Shown here: one piece after another, positions 30,701 to 37,929 of the stretch
Position numbering within the stretch: the first letter of the stretch is position 1
Layout of the letters: each line of letters starts with the position of its first letter
The notes under the pieces: generated by a model
The model's database searches: none
Seen by the model: only the letters and a program-made list of their open reading frames with translations
What the model was told of the DNA's origin: nothing
Assembly: GCA_022842065.1 (NCBI GenBank)
Contig: JALHQH010000028.1
Span: forward strand, 62,001 to 126,000
Length of the DNA stretch: 64,000 nucleotides
Source: Caldilineaceae bacterium
GTDB lineage: Bacteria > Chloroflexota > Anaerolineae > Caldilineales > Caldilineaceae
Direction of reading: 5' to 3'
Made by a program: the position numbers and the translations under genes

Positions 30701-33700
30701 GATATGTACGCCTTTGACGGGGTGGCCGGCCAGACCCTGACCATCGACCTGCCCGTACGCCCGGCTGATTACAACCTGACCTTGTACGACCCGACAGGGA
30801 CGCTGACCACGGTCATCTCAGCCACGACGACGCCGGCCTACGGCGACGAAGTGACCCTGGCCGCCAGTGGCCGCTATACGCTGGCCGTCTCCTTCCCCAA
30901 CCTGACGCCGACCGATGCTCAATATCAATTGCTGGTGACCGACAACAACTGTGTCGCCACTGATGCCAACGAACCGAACAACAGCGCGCCGTTCGCTACC
31001 CTGTTGACCGACGGCAGCCGCGTGCGCGCCACCCTCTGCAGCGCCGCCGATGTCGATCTCTACCAGATCACCGCGACGGCCGGCCAGCAGGTAACCCTCA
31101 ACTATCCGGCCAACCCCACGGCGGCCACGCTGCGGCTGTTGCCTGCGGCGGGCGGCCCCGAGGTGGGTACGGTCAGCGCAGGCAGCCAGGGGATCTTTAC
31201 CATCCCCGCCAGCGGTGACTATCTGCTGCGCGCCGAAGACAACACCCTGGCGACCGCGGCGACGCCCTATCTCTTCGAGCTGTTGCTGGGCAGCCAACCG
31301 GCACCGTCCGGCTCACCCTACATCTACTACAACCGCTCCAGCGACCTGATCCGCACCAGCGTCCTCAGTGGCACGGTCGAGCCGCTGCTGTTGGGTGACG
31401 GCTTCGTCGGCGGGCCGGCCTTGGCCGCCGACAGCGTGCGCGGCAAGCTCTATCTGCTCGACCACTTCGAGCGCATCGTACGCGTTGACCCCGACGGCAC
31501 CAACGCCCAGGTGATCGTGGCCGACACCGGCCCCGATGTCTTCCGTTTCACCAAATCGGTGGCGGTGGACGAGCGCAGCGGCCGCGTCTACTGGACCCAA
31601 GCCAGCTTTGGCGTGGTCAGTGACATCCGCAGCGCCAACCCCGACGGCAGTGATGTGCAGACGGTGGTCACCGGCGTGGTGGGCGATCAGGGCATCGCCA
31701 TCGATCCGGTCGGGGGCTACCTCTACTGGGTCGAGGAGAAGTTCTACATGCCGGTCTCTGCTCTCGTCGATCTCATCAGTCGCGCCCGCCTCGACGGCAG
31801 CAACGCCGAGGTGATCTACGTCGCCCCGGAAGGCCGCCAGATCCATGATCTGACGGTGGACGCGTTTGCCCAAACGCTCTACTGGCGCGATCCGACCCAG
31901 AACCGCCTGCTGCGTGCGCCCGCCGCCGGCAGCGGCGACGCCACCGTGATCGCCACCGTCACCGGGGCGCGGGGCTTTGTGGTACAGCCACTCAGCGACG
32001 AGCTCTACTTTGTGGCGGATAGCCAACTCTGGCGCGCCGATCGCGCTGGCAACAACGCGGTCGCCGTGGTGCGCCTCGACGGCCAATACAATGGCGTCAG
32101 CAATCTCGATGCCAATGTCTTCTACCCGACGACGATCACGTCGCCCGAATCGAATCTGGCGCTGGCCTATAGCGTAGGGTTTGCCCAGCCGTGTGGCAGT
32201 AGCAACATCCTTGAACCGAACGACACGATGGCAACAGCAGCAGCGATCAGCCCAGGGACGCTCACGGCGGCGCTCTGCACCGCCAGCCTTACCCAAGTCG
32301 ATCAGTACGATTACTACAAGCTCACCGTGGCAGACGGCCAGCAGATCTCGGTGACCTTAACCGATCTCCCCGCCGACTATGGCTTGGTACTCATCGCCGA
32401 TGGCGTGGGGGTGGGTTGGAGCTACAACGCGGGGACTGCCGACGAGTTCCTCACCCAGATCAACCGCACGGGCGCAAGCGTGGTCTACACGATCCTGGTG
32501 AACCAGTCGTCCGGGGGCAGCGCGCTGCCCTACACGCTGACCGTCGATGTTGCCACCGCGCCGCCGCCACCGCCCCCACCGGCCCCCCCCGGCGATGCCT
32601 GTGCCCCCTACGACAGCTATGACCAGCCCGGTGTGTTGGGCAACCAGACGCGCACCGCGGCGACGCCAATCAGCTACAACACGCCGATCACGGCGGCGCT
32701 CTGCTACCAGGCGGACCAGGACTACTACAGCTTCACGGGGGTGGTCGGCGAGAATGTGACCATCGACCTGCCCGTGCGGCCTGATGACTACTACCTCTCG
32801 ATCTATGATCCGGCGGGGAACTACTACAGCGGCATCTTCCCCGGCTCGTGGCTGAGCTATGGGAGCGACTTCACGCTCAACCAGTCCGGCACCTGGTCGG
32901 TGGTGGTCTGGTCACCGAATCTGACGCCGACCACCCAGCAATATCAGCTGGTGCTGGGGGTCAACACCGCCTGTTCCGGTCTCGATCCCTATGAGCCGAA
33001 CAATGAAGAGTACAATGCGTATACCGTCATCACGCGCACCGTGACCTTGCGCACCATGCTCTGCGCCGCCAGTGACACTGACTGGTATGCGTTCCCGGTG
33101 AGTGTCGGTGACCGCGTCCAGGTCAAGCGTCAGTCGTTGGTACCCAACATGCGCCTCTTCGCCAGCGTGCCCGGTGGGGGTTCCTTTGAACTCGACGCGG
33201 ATCTCAACTTCGTCATCAACAGCGCCGGGGACTTCAAACTGGGCGTTGCGGCACCGCAGAGCAATACCACGCAAAATCTGCCCTACGAAATCGACGTGCA
33301 GATCAGCGCGCCGCCCGCGCCGACGCCGGTACCCAACAACTGGAGTTGCAGCGTCTACAGCAGCAGCGACCTGCCCAAAGCGATCGACGATCTGACCACC
33401 GTGGGCTCGACGGTCAATGTGCCCGTCAACGGGACGGTGACCCACGTCAGCCTCAACGATCTCACCTTCAATCATGGTGGACTCTACGGTCTCTCCTTTG
33501 GCTTGGGCGCACCCGATGGCACCGCAACGGATCTCTTTGCCTTTGACGACTACAACTTCTACACCTGGTGTGGTGGCGGCAACTGTCAATTCTCGATTGA
33601 TGACGACGCCATTGAAGGGTTGGAACCACCCTTCCCCCCCACAAGTGGCACCTTCCGCCCCAGCCGCAACAGCTTCGCCGGGTTCCAAGGCAAGGCCAGT

Positions 33701-36700
33701 AACGGCGTGTGGACCCTCTATGTCACCGACGCCAACGAGTCCGGCGGGGACGATGTGGGTGATACCACGGGCGATCTCTACGGCTGGAGTCTGGAGGTCT
33801 GTGTCGATAATGGCAACCCGCCCGACCCGACGCCAACGGCGACCCCCACGCCACAGCCAACACCACAGCCCGGCGACGGTGCACCAATCGGCACCGCCAC
33901 CGCAACCAGCATCATCGTAACGCCGACGCCTGAAGTCTGCACAGTGACGCCCGACAGCTTTGAGGAAGACGATAGCGTCGCCACGGCCCAGCTCTTCGAC
34001 GTGGGCAGCGGCAGCAGCGCCGGTCACAACTTTGACACGGCCAGCGATGCCGACTGGTATCAGATTGCGCTGAGCGCCGGTCTGCAATACACGCTGACCG
34101 CACTCACCGTGGACACCGCCCAGCGCGTGACGCTAGCGCTCTTCGACGTGGACGGCGTTACCCCACTGCGCACCACCGCTGCTCTGCTCACCTATACGCC
34201 CACCGCCAGTGGTCGCTACTACGTACGGGCCAACAGCGCTTCGGGGCTGGGTGTGAGCCTCTGCCGTAGCGCCTACAGCTTGGTCCTGACCAGTAACAAC
34301 CCGAACGCAGCGGCGATCCCCGTGCCGACGGGGACGCCGCTGCCCCCTGGCCACACGGCCCCGCCGATCAGTGCCGGCATCCGCACCCCCGCTGACGGCA
34401 CAGTGTTGACGACGCTGACTCCAATTACCATCGAGGTCGGGTTGAATACCGTCAACCAGATTGACAATGCCCGTCTGCTACTCAATGGCAGCCCCCTGGC
34501 TGAATATCCCAATGGCGCACCCGTCCCGGCCGCGCCGACTGACCTGATCTGGCCAGTCACCTGGACGCCAGGCCAAGCCGGCACCTACCAATTGACCGCG
34601 GTGCTGACCGACAGCACCGGGCTCACGGCAACCAGCTCGGTTAACACGCTCTATGTTGATCTGGCTGCGCCTGATCTGACCATCATCACTGAAACGGTGA
34701 CCCTGGCCCGGTTGACCGCTGAGAATGGCTACCGGCTGCATGGTGCGGCCCTGGATGACAGCGAGGTGGCCAGTGTCGAAGTCAGCCTGGATAGTGGCGC
34801 ATGGCAGACGGCCGTCGTCAGTGACAGCCAGTGGAGCCTGGCGCTGGCACCGTTGGCCCTGGCCAACCCCGACGGCGGCACGCTAAATGTTGCCGCTCGC
34901 GCCACTGACAAAGCTGGGCGCACCGCCAATGCGACCGCGTCAATGCTGGTCGATGTGATCCCACCGGGGGTCTTCACCCCCACGGTCAGCCTGAGTAGTG
35001 GCGTGCTCATCACGCCGTCACAGGTGATCACCGATCTCAATGTCCGCCTGGCTTGGCCGGCGATCAGCGGCGCGACGGCGGTCTATGCCGGCTGGACGGC
35101 GACGCCCACAACTATCCTGGCGGCCTTGACCACCTATGGTGCCGGCACCGGGAACCATGACCAAACAATAACCGAAGCCAGTGCGCTCTATGCCCAGATC
35201 ATCGCCGTCGATGCCAATGGCAATGAAACAGCTTACCGCAGTGGCCCCTACTACTTCGACAGCGCGCCGACCCCCGACCTGATCGCCGACCTGGCCCAGA
35301 TGAACTGGACCGGGAGCGGCGGCAAGCAGGTCGGCCAGATGATCACCGACCGTGGTGTGCAAAAGCTCTTCGCCGGCTGGAACAGTGACAGCCTACGTCT
35401 GCGCTGGCAGGGGCTTAACCTGGCCAGTGACGGCGATCTCTATCTCTACCTGGGCACAGGGAACGGTGGTACAACCACGCTCTTCGATCCCAATGGGACC
35501 GGGACGAGTAGTGGGCTGCCCTTCAACGCTAACTACCTGATCCGGCTCTCCGCCGCGCTCACGCCGACGCTCTACAGCAGTGGTGGCGGGGCATGGACAG
35601 CCCAAAGCAGTGTCAATGCGGTCACCAATGGGGGTGAAATCGACGTGCTGCTGCCCTTTGCCGACCTTGGCATTGCCAACCCGGCGGCCACCTCCTTGCG
35701 GCTGCTTGGTGTGGTTGCCGAACGTGACTTGCTGGAGGTATGGGCCACGGTGCCCGACCAAAATCTAGGCCGCGTCTGGACCCAGTATATCGAGTTTGGG
35801 ACCTTGGGCGCGGGCATTGTGCCGGCGGCCGGCGTCTGGGCCGACACCCAATTGAATGTGCAGGTCACGGCCAATCCGGCTGCCTCCACCTTGGTTGGCG
35901 TGGGCGACACGCTTGCGGTGACGGTGACGGTTCAGAATGTAGGTAGCGCCACCCTGCCCCAACTGACGGTCGATGGGACGACCAGCGGCGGTGTGGCATT
36001 GAGTAACGCGCCGCAGGTGGCGACCAACATCCCGCCCTCCGGCACGGTCACCTTGCGGTTAGACGGCACGATCAACAGCAATGGCACCGTGGCATTGACC
36101 CTGGCCGACAGTTACCATCGCCCCTATGCACTGGAGACGCTCACATACGCTGTCGACACCACGCCACCAGTCAGTGTGACCATCGCCATCAGCGCGGCCA
36201 ATCCGGGTGATAATCTTGCCTTTGGCTTTGCCCAAGACGAGTCAACCATCGAACGCTTTGATCTGGAAGTCAACGGCACACTGACCCCCTGTAGTGCCGT
36301 TGGGGGTGCCTATCAATGCCTCTGGGCGGCTGGTAGCGCTGCCGCCGGCACCACCTTCACGCTGCGCGGCCGGGCGACCGATGCCCACGGCAATGAAGCG
36401 TGGAGTAGCGCGCGTCCGGTGGTGATCGATGCCACCCCACCGCAGTTGACCCTCGCACCGACCACCCTGGCGGCGTTGAGCGATGGCCGCCTCCGCGAGG
36501 CCGAACGGACGCTGACCGGCAGCCTCACTGACACGGTAGCGGCGGCTTCGGCGCAGCTGTGTACTAGCGAGGCAACCGCAAATTGTACAAGTGAGACCGT
36601 ACTCCCCGACGGCAGTTGGACGTTGCTGGCCCCGGCACTCGGCGATGGGGTGACGACGACGCTCACCTTTATTGGCTATGATGTGGCCGGCAATGCCAGC

Positions 36701-37861
36701 CAGCCGGTGACGGCCACGGTGCTGGTCGATACGGTGGCCCCCACCTTCGGCCCCACCAACGTCGCTGCCGACGGCCCGATCCTGACGGCCAGCGGCACGA
36801 TCACCGACGGTGACGCGGTGGCGCAGGTACAGCTTTATCTGCTCCTCCCCGACGGCGACAGCACGATTGTCACTGGGACGGTGAGCGGCACAGGTTGGAC
36901 GGCGGCCTATCCGTTTGCGCAGACCGGCCTGCACCAGGTGCTGGTCGTCGCCACCGACCGCGCCGGGAATCAGGCAACGCAGTTTGTGGGCGAGGTGGAT
37001 GCGCAGCAGGTCCAACAGACGGTTAACTTGACGGTGACTGTGGTGGGCAGCGGTACTGTTACGCCGACCAGCGGCAGCTATCTTGCCGGTACGACCGTGC
37101 CGATCACCGCCACGGCTGCGACTGGTTGGTCATTTGCCGGCTGGTCAGGCGCGCTGAATACAACAACCAATCCCACCACGCTGCTGTTGGATGGGGACAA
37201 AACCATCACCGCCACCTTTGCGCAGGATCACTATACGCTGATCACAGCTACCGTCGGCAGCGGCACCATTCAGCTTCAACCGCAGCAGGCGAGCTATCTT
37301 TATGGCACGGTGGTGACGGCCACGGCGACCGCCAACAACGGCGCAACCTTTAGCGGCTGGCAAGGCGCGGCGACGGGCAGTAGTAACCCGGTCACCCTGA
37401 CGATCACAAGCAATCAGGCGCTCACCGCGACCTTCACCGCTAATCCGTCCTACACGCTGACGGTCAATGTGGTGGGAGGTGGCGTGGTGACCCCGACCAC
37501 CAGCAGCTATCTCGCCGGCACAACTGTGCCAATCACGGCCACGGCTAACAGTGGCTGGAGCTTTAGCGGCTGGAGTGGCGACCTGAGTGGCACGACGAAC
37601 CCAACGAGTATTACGCTGGATAGCAACAAAACGATCACTGCCACCTTTACCGCCGATGCACCACCGGGCGACATCAATGGCGATATGGCGGTAAATGTGC
37701 TCGATCTGCAGGCAACGATCAACATGATCATGCACGACACCCAACCCGACGCCAGCCTCTTTGACCTTGAGTGGTGGCAACATGCCGATCTGAACACCGA
37801 CGGCGAATGGAATGTGCTCGATCTGCAACTGCTGATCAATCTGATCCAGGCCGCGCCATAG
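18746..37861 (+). CDS. giant modular surface protein with C-terminal type I dockerin (6371 residues)
   Basis: A very large extracellular protein. Order of parts: N-terminal membrane anchor (residues 11-32); LolA-like domain (about 50-290); paired helices (305-357); thrombospondin-3 Ca repeats (412-513); hydrophobic helices (1095-1260); more Ca repeats (1482-1590); Ig-like domains; a LamG-like domain (about 1990-2195); a YWTD propeller (2372-2700); a DUF11-like domain; three propeller-plus-PPC modules (2847-4855); a P-domain-like segment (4862-5023); further PPC and Ig-like domains; three InlB-type repeats (6093-6305); and a dockerin (6306-6371). No protease or glycosidase active site was seen, so adhesion or scaffolding is likelier than catalysis. 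Two cohesin genes follow in the same direction. The ORF is open over 19 kb with consistent codon use. Confidence 0.9.
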   Translation: MGNQRGLRWVGKSMALLGLLVVGLWLYQWWGGAPSVLGADGGAAAQVAQAWANVRNSTAYNFSADVTMTTIPLPTAGNIGRFSKSDSLYLEGSNNLVDETMQLALWGGGVSVADQTGAYQIRIQDGEAQTRVGDGDWQASSENAVAFAPEGDFLAFVEMAKQVTRAPDRLPAADDVLCARLDCTQLTIYTFDLDGQAYAAKLTRIAQAQMTRRGELPPGATVQIPDHLAGVSGTGELWVDGRGLPVRQLVKLALPPAPNADTRTETTMEIYFTGYQSAPPLLAALPWTQGLATRLAHLDLPAASTVGLNFGITLFALLVMLPLLRPNRRVLVFTNSFVIAAIILTPLLQSQAVVLAATRIDTVQAAQAATAKETALQQKAVDAQSALRNAAPYTPPQTVQQLPSPAPATQPVSTLDTDGDGLTDVVEALIGSNPYSTDTDLDTLSDRDEVTGFSYNSKSWYGNPLLADSNSDGIIDSLEWNPTAPDSDGDGTPDLYDFDDDGDNVPDDLDISRLVASKDNSGNLVAFSQTDPLALTVDGLQANQYTYVNLQLRPTNPDQLWYAFNVLNWPKDEKGNMQDWDNKSFFDYCKSTGGSNCNMTPDDNGDIKIVPMLEVTLPDQSSLPRTATGAIDNGLLDKYGISVRPAGNGGYLLYAPLNLVEDAITGNKVAFNTQLIYQNSASWKPQQLRLTWLVQVLNETYNSPEAANKALKAGNGTGQNQPTILHAYYTDFHLTGLNVREDRGVELAILYEDPATDNNINEDDALINLTNGLDASFLSNRDCDLVDNKGLCVGNGQRDITIPVIKQRWDSQSNSGTTAGQRWGIPANRLRVETYRFAHEDEATMVAGGQHAPAILNSRFTNPQTNRAALLVVRESRFRANNIDVRAAGDTAITWLGRNLQISLTGINETIIGNYTLAPYQRVNNTWTRQSPLEVVRDLESRYPLTAIGNSTVPTVTLDAQVALVMVTLNAGQGNQTVLSQSGNNGLISTLNGSGALQFKGADLSDEGLRQLYTQAAANVGGAAAYLARDTLLKSTGLSEQQWTDLTNKLNKLTSSNSGSSGLSINQLEFEQNVIKVSRVVERTEPAEFRKRAGVLMLAGLITGIVVSNLKGGQTAGEIILSSFATFSQTLDAVMNYRLVLQELKTLPDLGKNAINQTIQRFGFSLNSSVAKAGAVGAVIGAGVTWALFFAAWGKGGLATDSVAFNSLLAGAIASTLVLVLVFFVGLSVVGAIVLAVVAIFDLIILIICKAGVKAACSLGITEALTKLITEWIYTGGVMIDTKADPSITNIEDARMRLTKPEQGLVVGNSARFTVDLFTYVRHAAPEPGIIYHYDNFFTPADLRSTTVKYSFDNTERKLAADLNQTNWGGVIGYSWVEAEVPSPVVGWLVPTVQSKNLYQAARTDTLTSGVYQFSTAKINQQFPLYLNTGLALPRYDCWFQICVHKAAKSTTSTDLGKSFLLDILPATLDGFVTWSELGAQIDPDGDGLGKQVDPNPAKWDTDNDGVPDGIEYEYGIKRGYGFNPQVADADNDGLNDALELRHETNPRKADSDGDGLTDAEEVNGYTLTLGGRTIFVTSNPLARDTDSDGMSDSVERRLNGIDPIRYPFNPRAFNDAPTRLYTSIDDVDRVFAVNQSTTVTTTVLNGTAPANALIATGVFSTTLPSQLGGATQTRNFTLLPSTQSNIVLQGQAAATNGDFTIKTGAAADLVPIGTKASGPADDIILDTPIRVTIDSDQPNLPALTQGAFVQPDLTVVIGGTATDPTSAIAKVEVAVNNGAFNPATGTGLWAYAVDIPNSSGTLPINVRAFDAVNNSNAANFNLTIDGASPSLSVNLTPGALRRVQRNAENQWTLPIDGNVSDATAGVASVTVQIGSSANQVITPTQIVNGQWQLTYAFDEVSINADPSPTGVYTLTVTARDNALPDGNPTVQVIPFVIDMTPPTVEMQSHRSDEQITDGAVFTGTVQDSHAAVASVEYAFVEAGTVFATQETLLQLPLNDLPSTVLFRNNANSPTRIFCLDESCPTSGSAGTDGTAASFDGNDLLRSFEPLDLPESGLTTAFWFKTSCANCGLFSTIAGQYPTQTGHDRDLFLASGNVCVAVQTGASTETRCSGGTNYADNNWHQVVHTLGAGGNRLYLDGALAVSSPTTASTFTAQDRLLVGHAAAATTPFLTGALDDFVIYHSELPTAAVAALYRRWQPATLAGNSWSFAVPSGLEGYYQIDMRAMDSVGNRGEARGDWPQLRATIDTKLPTFDLNVVYAGTGSSATTRYNATVTDDNLTTDNYNFLCPLTPEQLRYAVDPALLRFAGPGLAPEDLAAIVAQCTQPGFQSSLVAATACDEYGHCAAAIPSQAVAYIGTYRNQLAPTGSLPNAIERVNLSDPTNRVRLLERDGRLILDLAVDETAGKLYWAEMNEGAYAQSAGVWRANLDGTGSQQLVSGLTAYGAEALQIAIDPVGNKLYWTQGYQLWWANLDGTLKQVLYSIPPDPNFTGGLVDFMQIGDVAVDAANNRLYLSERRQRETLADVNNGIRYSGPTYKHTLIVTTDLNGGTPSFFAGVADGCTYANFYANLGVGVGAGQDPKTCLIAGSNGFDVEALAVRDGTLYWTAIDPDGVNAGVYGRTPGSPIFTVAPLALTGNSNGLRTTPLPQLYIDGAGVGLFVGLEQQIVRGEKAGAFSQFTSFVDSTPPPVGTSRRSSTALSAMTVIETSQFTEEDADLVVGITSPATVVIDGDTVRYDLTVRNDAALPAADSLLTLTLPESTTFAGASRACVDGGATVTCDLGRFTGLTQTSFSISVTVSASAVHPLTATVTVDATTPDRAPANNSATHSRITAAPTFSALPGLPYVYYGDNERLTRIPLFGDHTAEPLFLNPSTAGSIIATDAGRDRLFVITGDDKLVTMAPNGSGRLQLADANPVTLSTRGRLHLAVDESTGRVYWSEISTFYLTTIKSANADGSDVQTIVPNVMDQRGLVVDAIRRKLLWVASDTWQRQEFIFRSDLDGSNREIVYTAPAGTPIRYLTLDPYAQQLYWIEPTTAGGALVWADADGARPLTLLTDLGADVRGLLVRPAENALYLVSYNELARTELDGNNWTTVADLSRRTYDGLRLPVSDTVFSPTLINRPGGNLAYVIGTTFATPSCVTNDGHEPNNSAATAKAISGGATTGALCTTRASLPTDRDFYTVTVPNGKQLNVTLTDLPADYNLYVQRNGVTLGTSLNSGLTNDTLALPNYEGDGTYVIAVFSNTPVNNVNPYTLNVNLTDAPPRTTFTDAECLAVDPSDAAGGAGNYQQSQATPLTLGTPSTGALCYENDIDFYSFNAVAGQTFTFDLPVRPAAYGLHLYRPNGTFFNAWGPSGFNTPVILDTTGQWAVAVRMADLVSTTDTYQLLVTDDTCGVNDSWEPNNLPGQAATIAGSARVAGTLCDAADADYFAFTATSGQVLTLNYPANPAGGVLRLLNADGVEQGRVLPGAQGRFTLSAGSYTLELRNGALATADAGYLFQWLLDAPQPAADSYLYYTDGLAGQLYRVALSADHSREPIFLTTTLSLSGQAIAADRVRGTLFSFNPIHDTDGFIVRSNVDPFDGSGYTEVVAAPNPDGVAVPPVAIAVDELTGRIYWVQPQGASASTGSTIRSAAADGSDNQQIMGAGNNRSSLAIDPIRGYLYWTENDAIRRSELDGGNIVTVRAAVSGQTVRDLAVDPFAQTLYWIDPTQNSLFRAGTDGSGATAIITGLATDARGVAVQPLQGALYYSSGATLYQALLDGSNPAPIAQLSGAYNGQSNLDANAFPVISIAQPGSALVLGGGSPLASPCTLADSNEPNNAPGSATALTLSDTTELYGALCNSTTGQPADVDYYVVSVADRKTMTATLSEMPANYRVIVQAPAGVNQGFSDNDGLADDTVNVSNTSGAGVDYTIIVMGYGFQNTNQYKLTLTLGDVPVPVPGDEQCSAVDSYDSPGVGNGTLSTATGLTFGTAYAAALCYTADVDMYAFDGVAGQTLTIDLPVRPADYNLTLYDPTGTLTTVISATTTPAYGDEVTLAASGRYTLAVSFPNLTPTDAQYQLLVTDNNCVATDANEPNNSAPFATLLTDGSRVRATLCSAADVDLYQITATAGQQVTLNYPANPTAATLRLLPAAGGPEVGTVSAGSQGIFTIPASGDYLLRAEDNTLATAATPYLFELLLGSQPAPSGSPYIYYNRSSDLIRTSVLSGTVEPLLLGDGFVGGPALAADSVRGKLYLLDHFERIVRVDPDGTNAQVIVADTGPDVFRFTKSVAVDERSGRVYWTQASFGVVSDIRSANPDGSDVQTVVTGVVGDQGIAIDPVGGYLYWVEEKFYMPVSALVDLISRARLDGSNAEVIYVAPEGRQIHDLTVDAFAQTLYWRDPTQNRLLRAPAAGSGDATVIATVTGARGFVVQPLSDELYFVADSQLWRADRAGNNAVAVVRLDGQYNGVSNLDANVFYPTTITSPESNLALAYSVGFAQPCGSSNILEPNDTMATAAAISPGTLTAALCTASLTQVDQYDYYKLTVADGQQISVTLTDLPADYGLVLIADGVGVGWSYNAGTADEFLTQINRTGASVVYTILVNQSSGGSALPYTLTVDVATAPPPPPPPAPPGDACAPYDSYDQPGVLGNQTRTAATPISYNTPITAALCYQADQDYYSFTGVVGENVTIDLPVRPDDYYLSIYDPAGNYYSGIFPGSWLSYGSDFTLNQSGTWSVVVWSPNLTPTTQQYQLVLGVNTACSGLDPYEPNNEEYNAYTVITRTVTLRTMLCAASDTDWYAFPVSVGDRVQVKRQSLVPNMRLFASVPGGGSFELDADLNFVINSAGDFKLGVAAPQSNTTQNLPYEIDVQISAPPAPTPVPNNWSCSVYSSSDLPKAIDDLTTVGSTVNVPVNGTVTHVSLNDLTFNHGGLYGLSFGLGAPDGTATDLFAFDDYNFYTWCGGGNCQFSIDDDAIEGLEPPFPPTSGTFRPSRNSFAGFQGKASNGVWTLYVTDANESGGDDVGDTTGDLYGWSLEVCVDNGNPPDPTPTATPTPQPTPQPGDGAPIGTATATSIIVTPTPEVCTVTPDSFEEDDSVATAQLFDVGSGSSAGHNFDTASDADWYQIALSAGLQYTLTALTVDTAQRVTLALFDVDGVTPLRTTAALLTYTPTASGRYYVRANSASGLGVSLCRSAYSLVLTSNNPNAAAIPVPTGTPLPPGHTAPPISAGIRTPADGTVLTTLTPITIEVGLNTVNQIDNARLLLNGSPLAEYPNGAPVPAAPTDLIWPVTWTPGQAGTYQLTAVLTDSTGLTATSSVNTLYVDLAAPDLTIITETVTLARLTAENGYRLHGAALDDSEVASVEVSLDSGAWQTAVVSDSQWSLALAPLALANPDGGTLNVAARATDKAGRTANATASMLVDVIPPGVFTPTVSLSSGVLITPSQVITDLNVRLAWPAISGATAVYAGWTATPTTILAALTTYGAGTGNHDQTITEASALYAQIIAVDANGNETAYRSGPYYFDSAPTPDLIADLAQMNWTGSGGKQVGQMITDRGVQKLFAGWNSDSLRLRWQGLNLASDGDLYLYLGTGNGGTTTLFDPNGTGTSSGLPFNANYLIRLSAALTPTLYSSGGGAWTAQSSVNAVTNGGEIDVLLPFADLGIANPAATSLRLLGVVAERDLLEVWATVPDQNLGRVWTQYIEFGTLGAGIVPAAGVWADTQLNVQVTANPAASTLVGVGDTLAVTVTVQNVGSATLPQLTVDGTTSGGVALSNAPQVATNIPPSGTVTLRLDGTINSNGTVALTLADSYHRPYALETLTYAVDTTPPVSVTIAISAANPGDNLAFGFAQDESTIERFDLEVNGTLTPCSAVGGAYQCLWAAGSAAAGTTFTLRGRATDAHGNEAWSSARPVVIDATPPQLTLAPTTLAALSDGRLREAERTLTGSLTDTVAAASAQLCTSEATANCTSETVLPDGSWTLLAPALGDGVTTTLTFIGYDVAGNASQPVTATVLVDTVAPTFGPTNVAADGPILTASGTITDGDAVAQVQLYLLLPDGDSTIVTGTVSGTGWTAAYPFAQTGLHQVLVVATDRAGNQATQFVGEVDAQQVQQTVNLTVTVVGSGTVTPTSGSYLAGTTVPITATAATGWSFAGWSGALNTTTNPTTLLLDGDKTITATFAQDHYTLITATVGSGTIQLQPQQASYLYGTVVTATATANNGATFSGWQGAATGSSNPVTLTITSNQALTATFTANPSYTLTVNVVGGGVVTPTTSSYLAGTTVPITATANSGWSFSGWSGDLSGTTNPTSITLDSNKTITATFTADAPPGDINGDMAVNVLDLQATINMIMHDTQPDASLFDLEWWQHADLNTDGEWNVLDLQLLINLIQAAP
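19984..20285 (+). other. thrombospondin type 3-like calcium repeats, block 1
   Basis: Several Asp-rich loops of the form D-x-D-x-D-G-x-x-D lie here (for example DTDGDGLTDVVEAL and DSDGDGTPDLYDFDDDGD). These bind Ca2+ in secreted proteins. The block follows the paired helices and marks the start of an extracellular segment. Confidence 0.85.
22030..22560 (+). other. multi-helix hydrophobic block inside the giant protein
   Basis: Residues about 1095-1260 contain four or five strongly hydrophobic stretches (for example AGLITGIVVSNL, GAVIGAGVTWALFFAAWG, TLVLVLVFFVGLSVVGAIVL and AIFDLIILIICKA). They lie between two calcium-repeat blocks. They read as membrane helices or a membrane-inserting segment, which is unusual in the middle of a surface protein. 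Confidence 0.75.
23185..23540 (+). other. thrombospondin type 3-like calcium repeats, block 2
   Basis: A second run of Asp-rich Ca loops (DPDGDGLGKQVDPNP, DTDNDGVPDGIEYEYG, DADNDGLNDALEL, DSDGDGLTDAEEV, DTDSDGMSDSVERR). It starts right after the membrane block and precedes the Ig-like domains. Confidence 0.85.
24720..25340 (+). other. LamG/concanavalin-like domain of the giant protein
   Basis: The segment has the typical order FDGND-L, then TTAFWFKT, then NWHQVVHTL-x-GGNRLYLDG, then GALDDFVIYHSELP. This matches LamG-type jelly-roll domains that bind carbohydrate or protein ligands. Two CysxxCys-type pairs are present. Confidence 0.75.
25860..26860 (+). other. first YWTD-type propeller of the giant protein
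   Basis: Blade repeats of the LDL-receptor YWTD type are visible: AVDETAGKLYWAEMN, AIDPVGNKLYWTQGY, AVDAANNRLYLSE and AVRDGTLYWTAIDPDG. Unlike the three later propellers, this one is followed by a DUF11-like domain (26885-27245) rather than by PPC domains. Confidence 0.75.
27284..33310 (+). repeat. three tandem modules of about 2.0 kb (propeller plus three PPC domains)
   Basis: Modules start at about 27284, 29285 and 31319 with related openings (YVYYGD, YLYYTD, YIYYNR). Each contains a YWTD-like propeller and then three PPC-type domains with the pattern EPNN-x-x-x-x-A and D-x-D-x-Y-x-F/V. The module lengths are about 2001, 2034 and 1990 bp. The copies have diverged in sequence, so the triplication is old. 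Confidence 0.8.
33330..33815 (+). other. proprotein-convertase P-domain-like segment
   Basis: The segment begins at a WSC motif and shows the P-domain signature of a V-x-H-x-x-L/NDLTF strand. It continues with an ASNGVWTLYVTDAN strand and ends YGWSLEVC. P-domains are beta-jelly-roll modules common in secreted bacterial proteins. No subtilase domain is present. A Thr/Pro linker (about 33820-33930) follows. Confidence 0.65.
37021..37660 (+). other. three divergent InlB B-type repeats
   Basis: Three repeats of about 70 residues have the pattern G-G/S-G-x-V-x-P-x-x-x-x-Y-x-x-G-T-x-V-x-x-T-A, then G-W/F-x-F-x-G-W-x-G and T-I-T-A-T-F. These small beta-grasp modules are common near the C-terminus of bacterial surface proteins. 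Confidence 0.85.
37662..37858 (+). other. type I dockerin domain at the C-terminus of the giant protein
   Basis: Two F-hand Ca loops are visible: D-I-N-G-D-x6-D (from DINGDMAVNVLD) and D-L-N-T-D-x6-D (from DLNTDGEWNVLD). Each is followed by a short helix (LQATINMI and LQLLINLI). Loop positions 10-11 are Val-Leu in both repeats, so the two binding faces are near symmetric. The expected partner is a cohesin, and two are encoded directly downstream. Confidence 0.9.
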
Positions 37862-37929
37862 CGCAGATCTGGTGTGGTGGCGGGTATGCACAACGCAGCC
37901 GCCACCACACCAGACAAAAGGAAACGACC

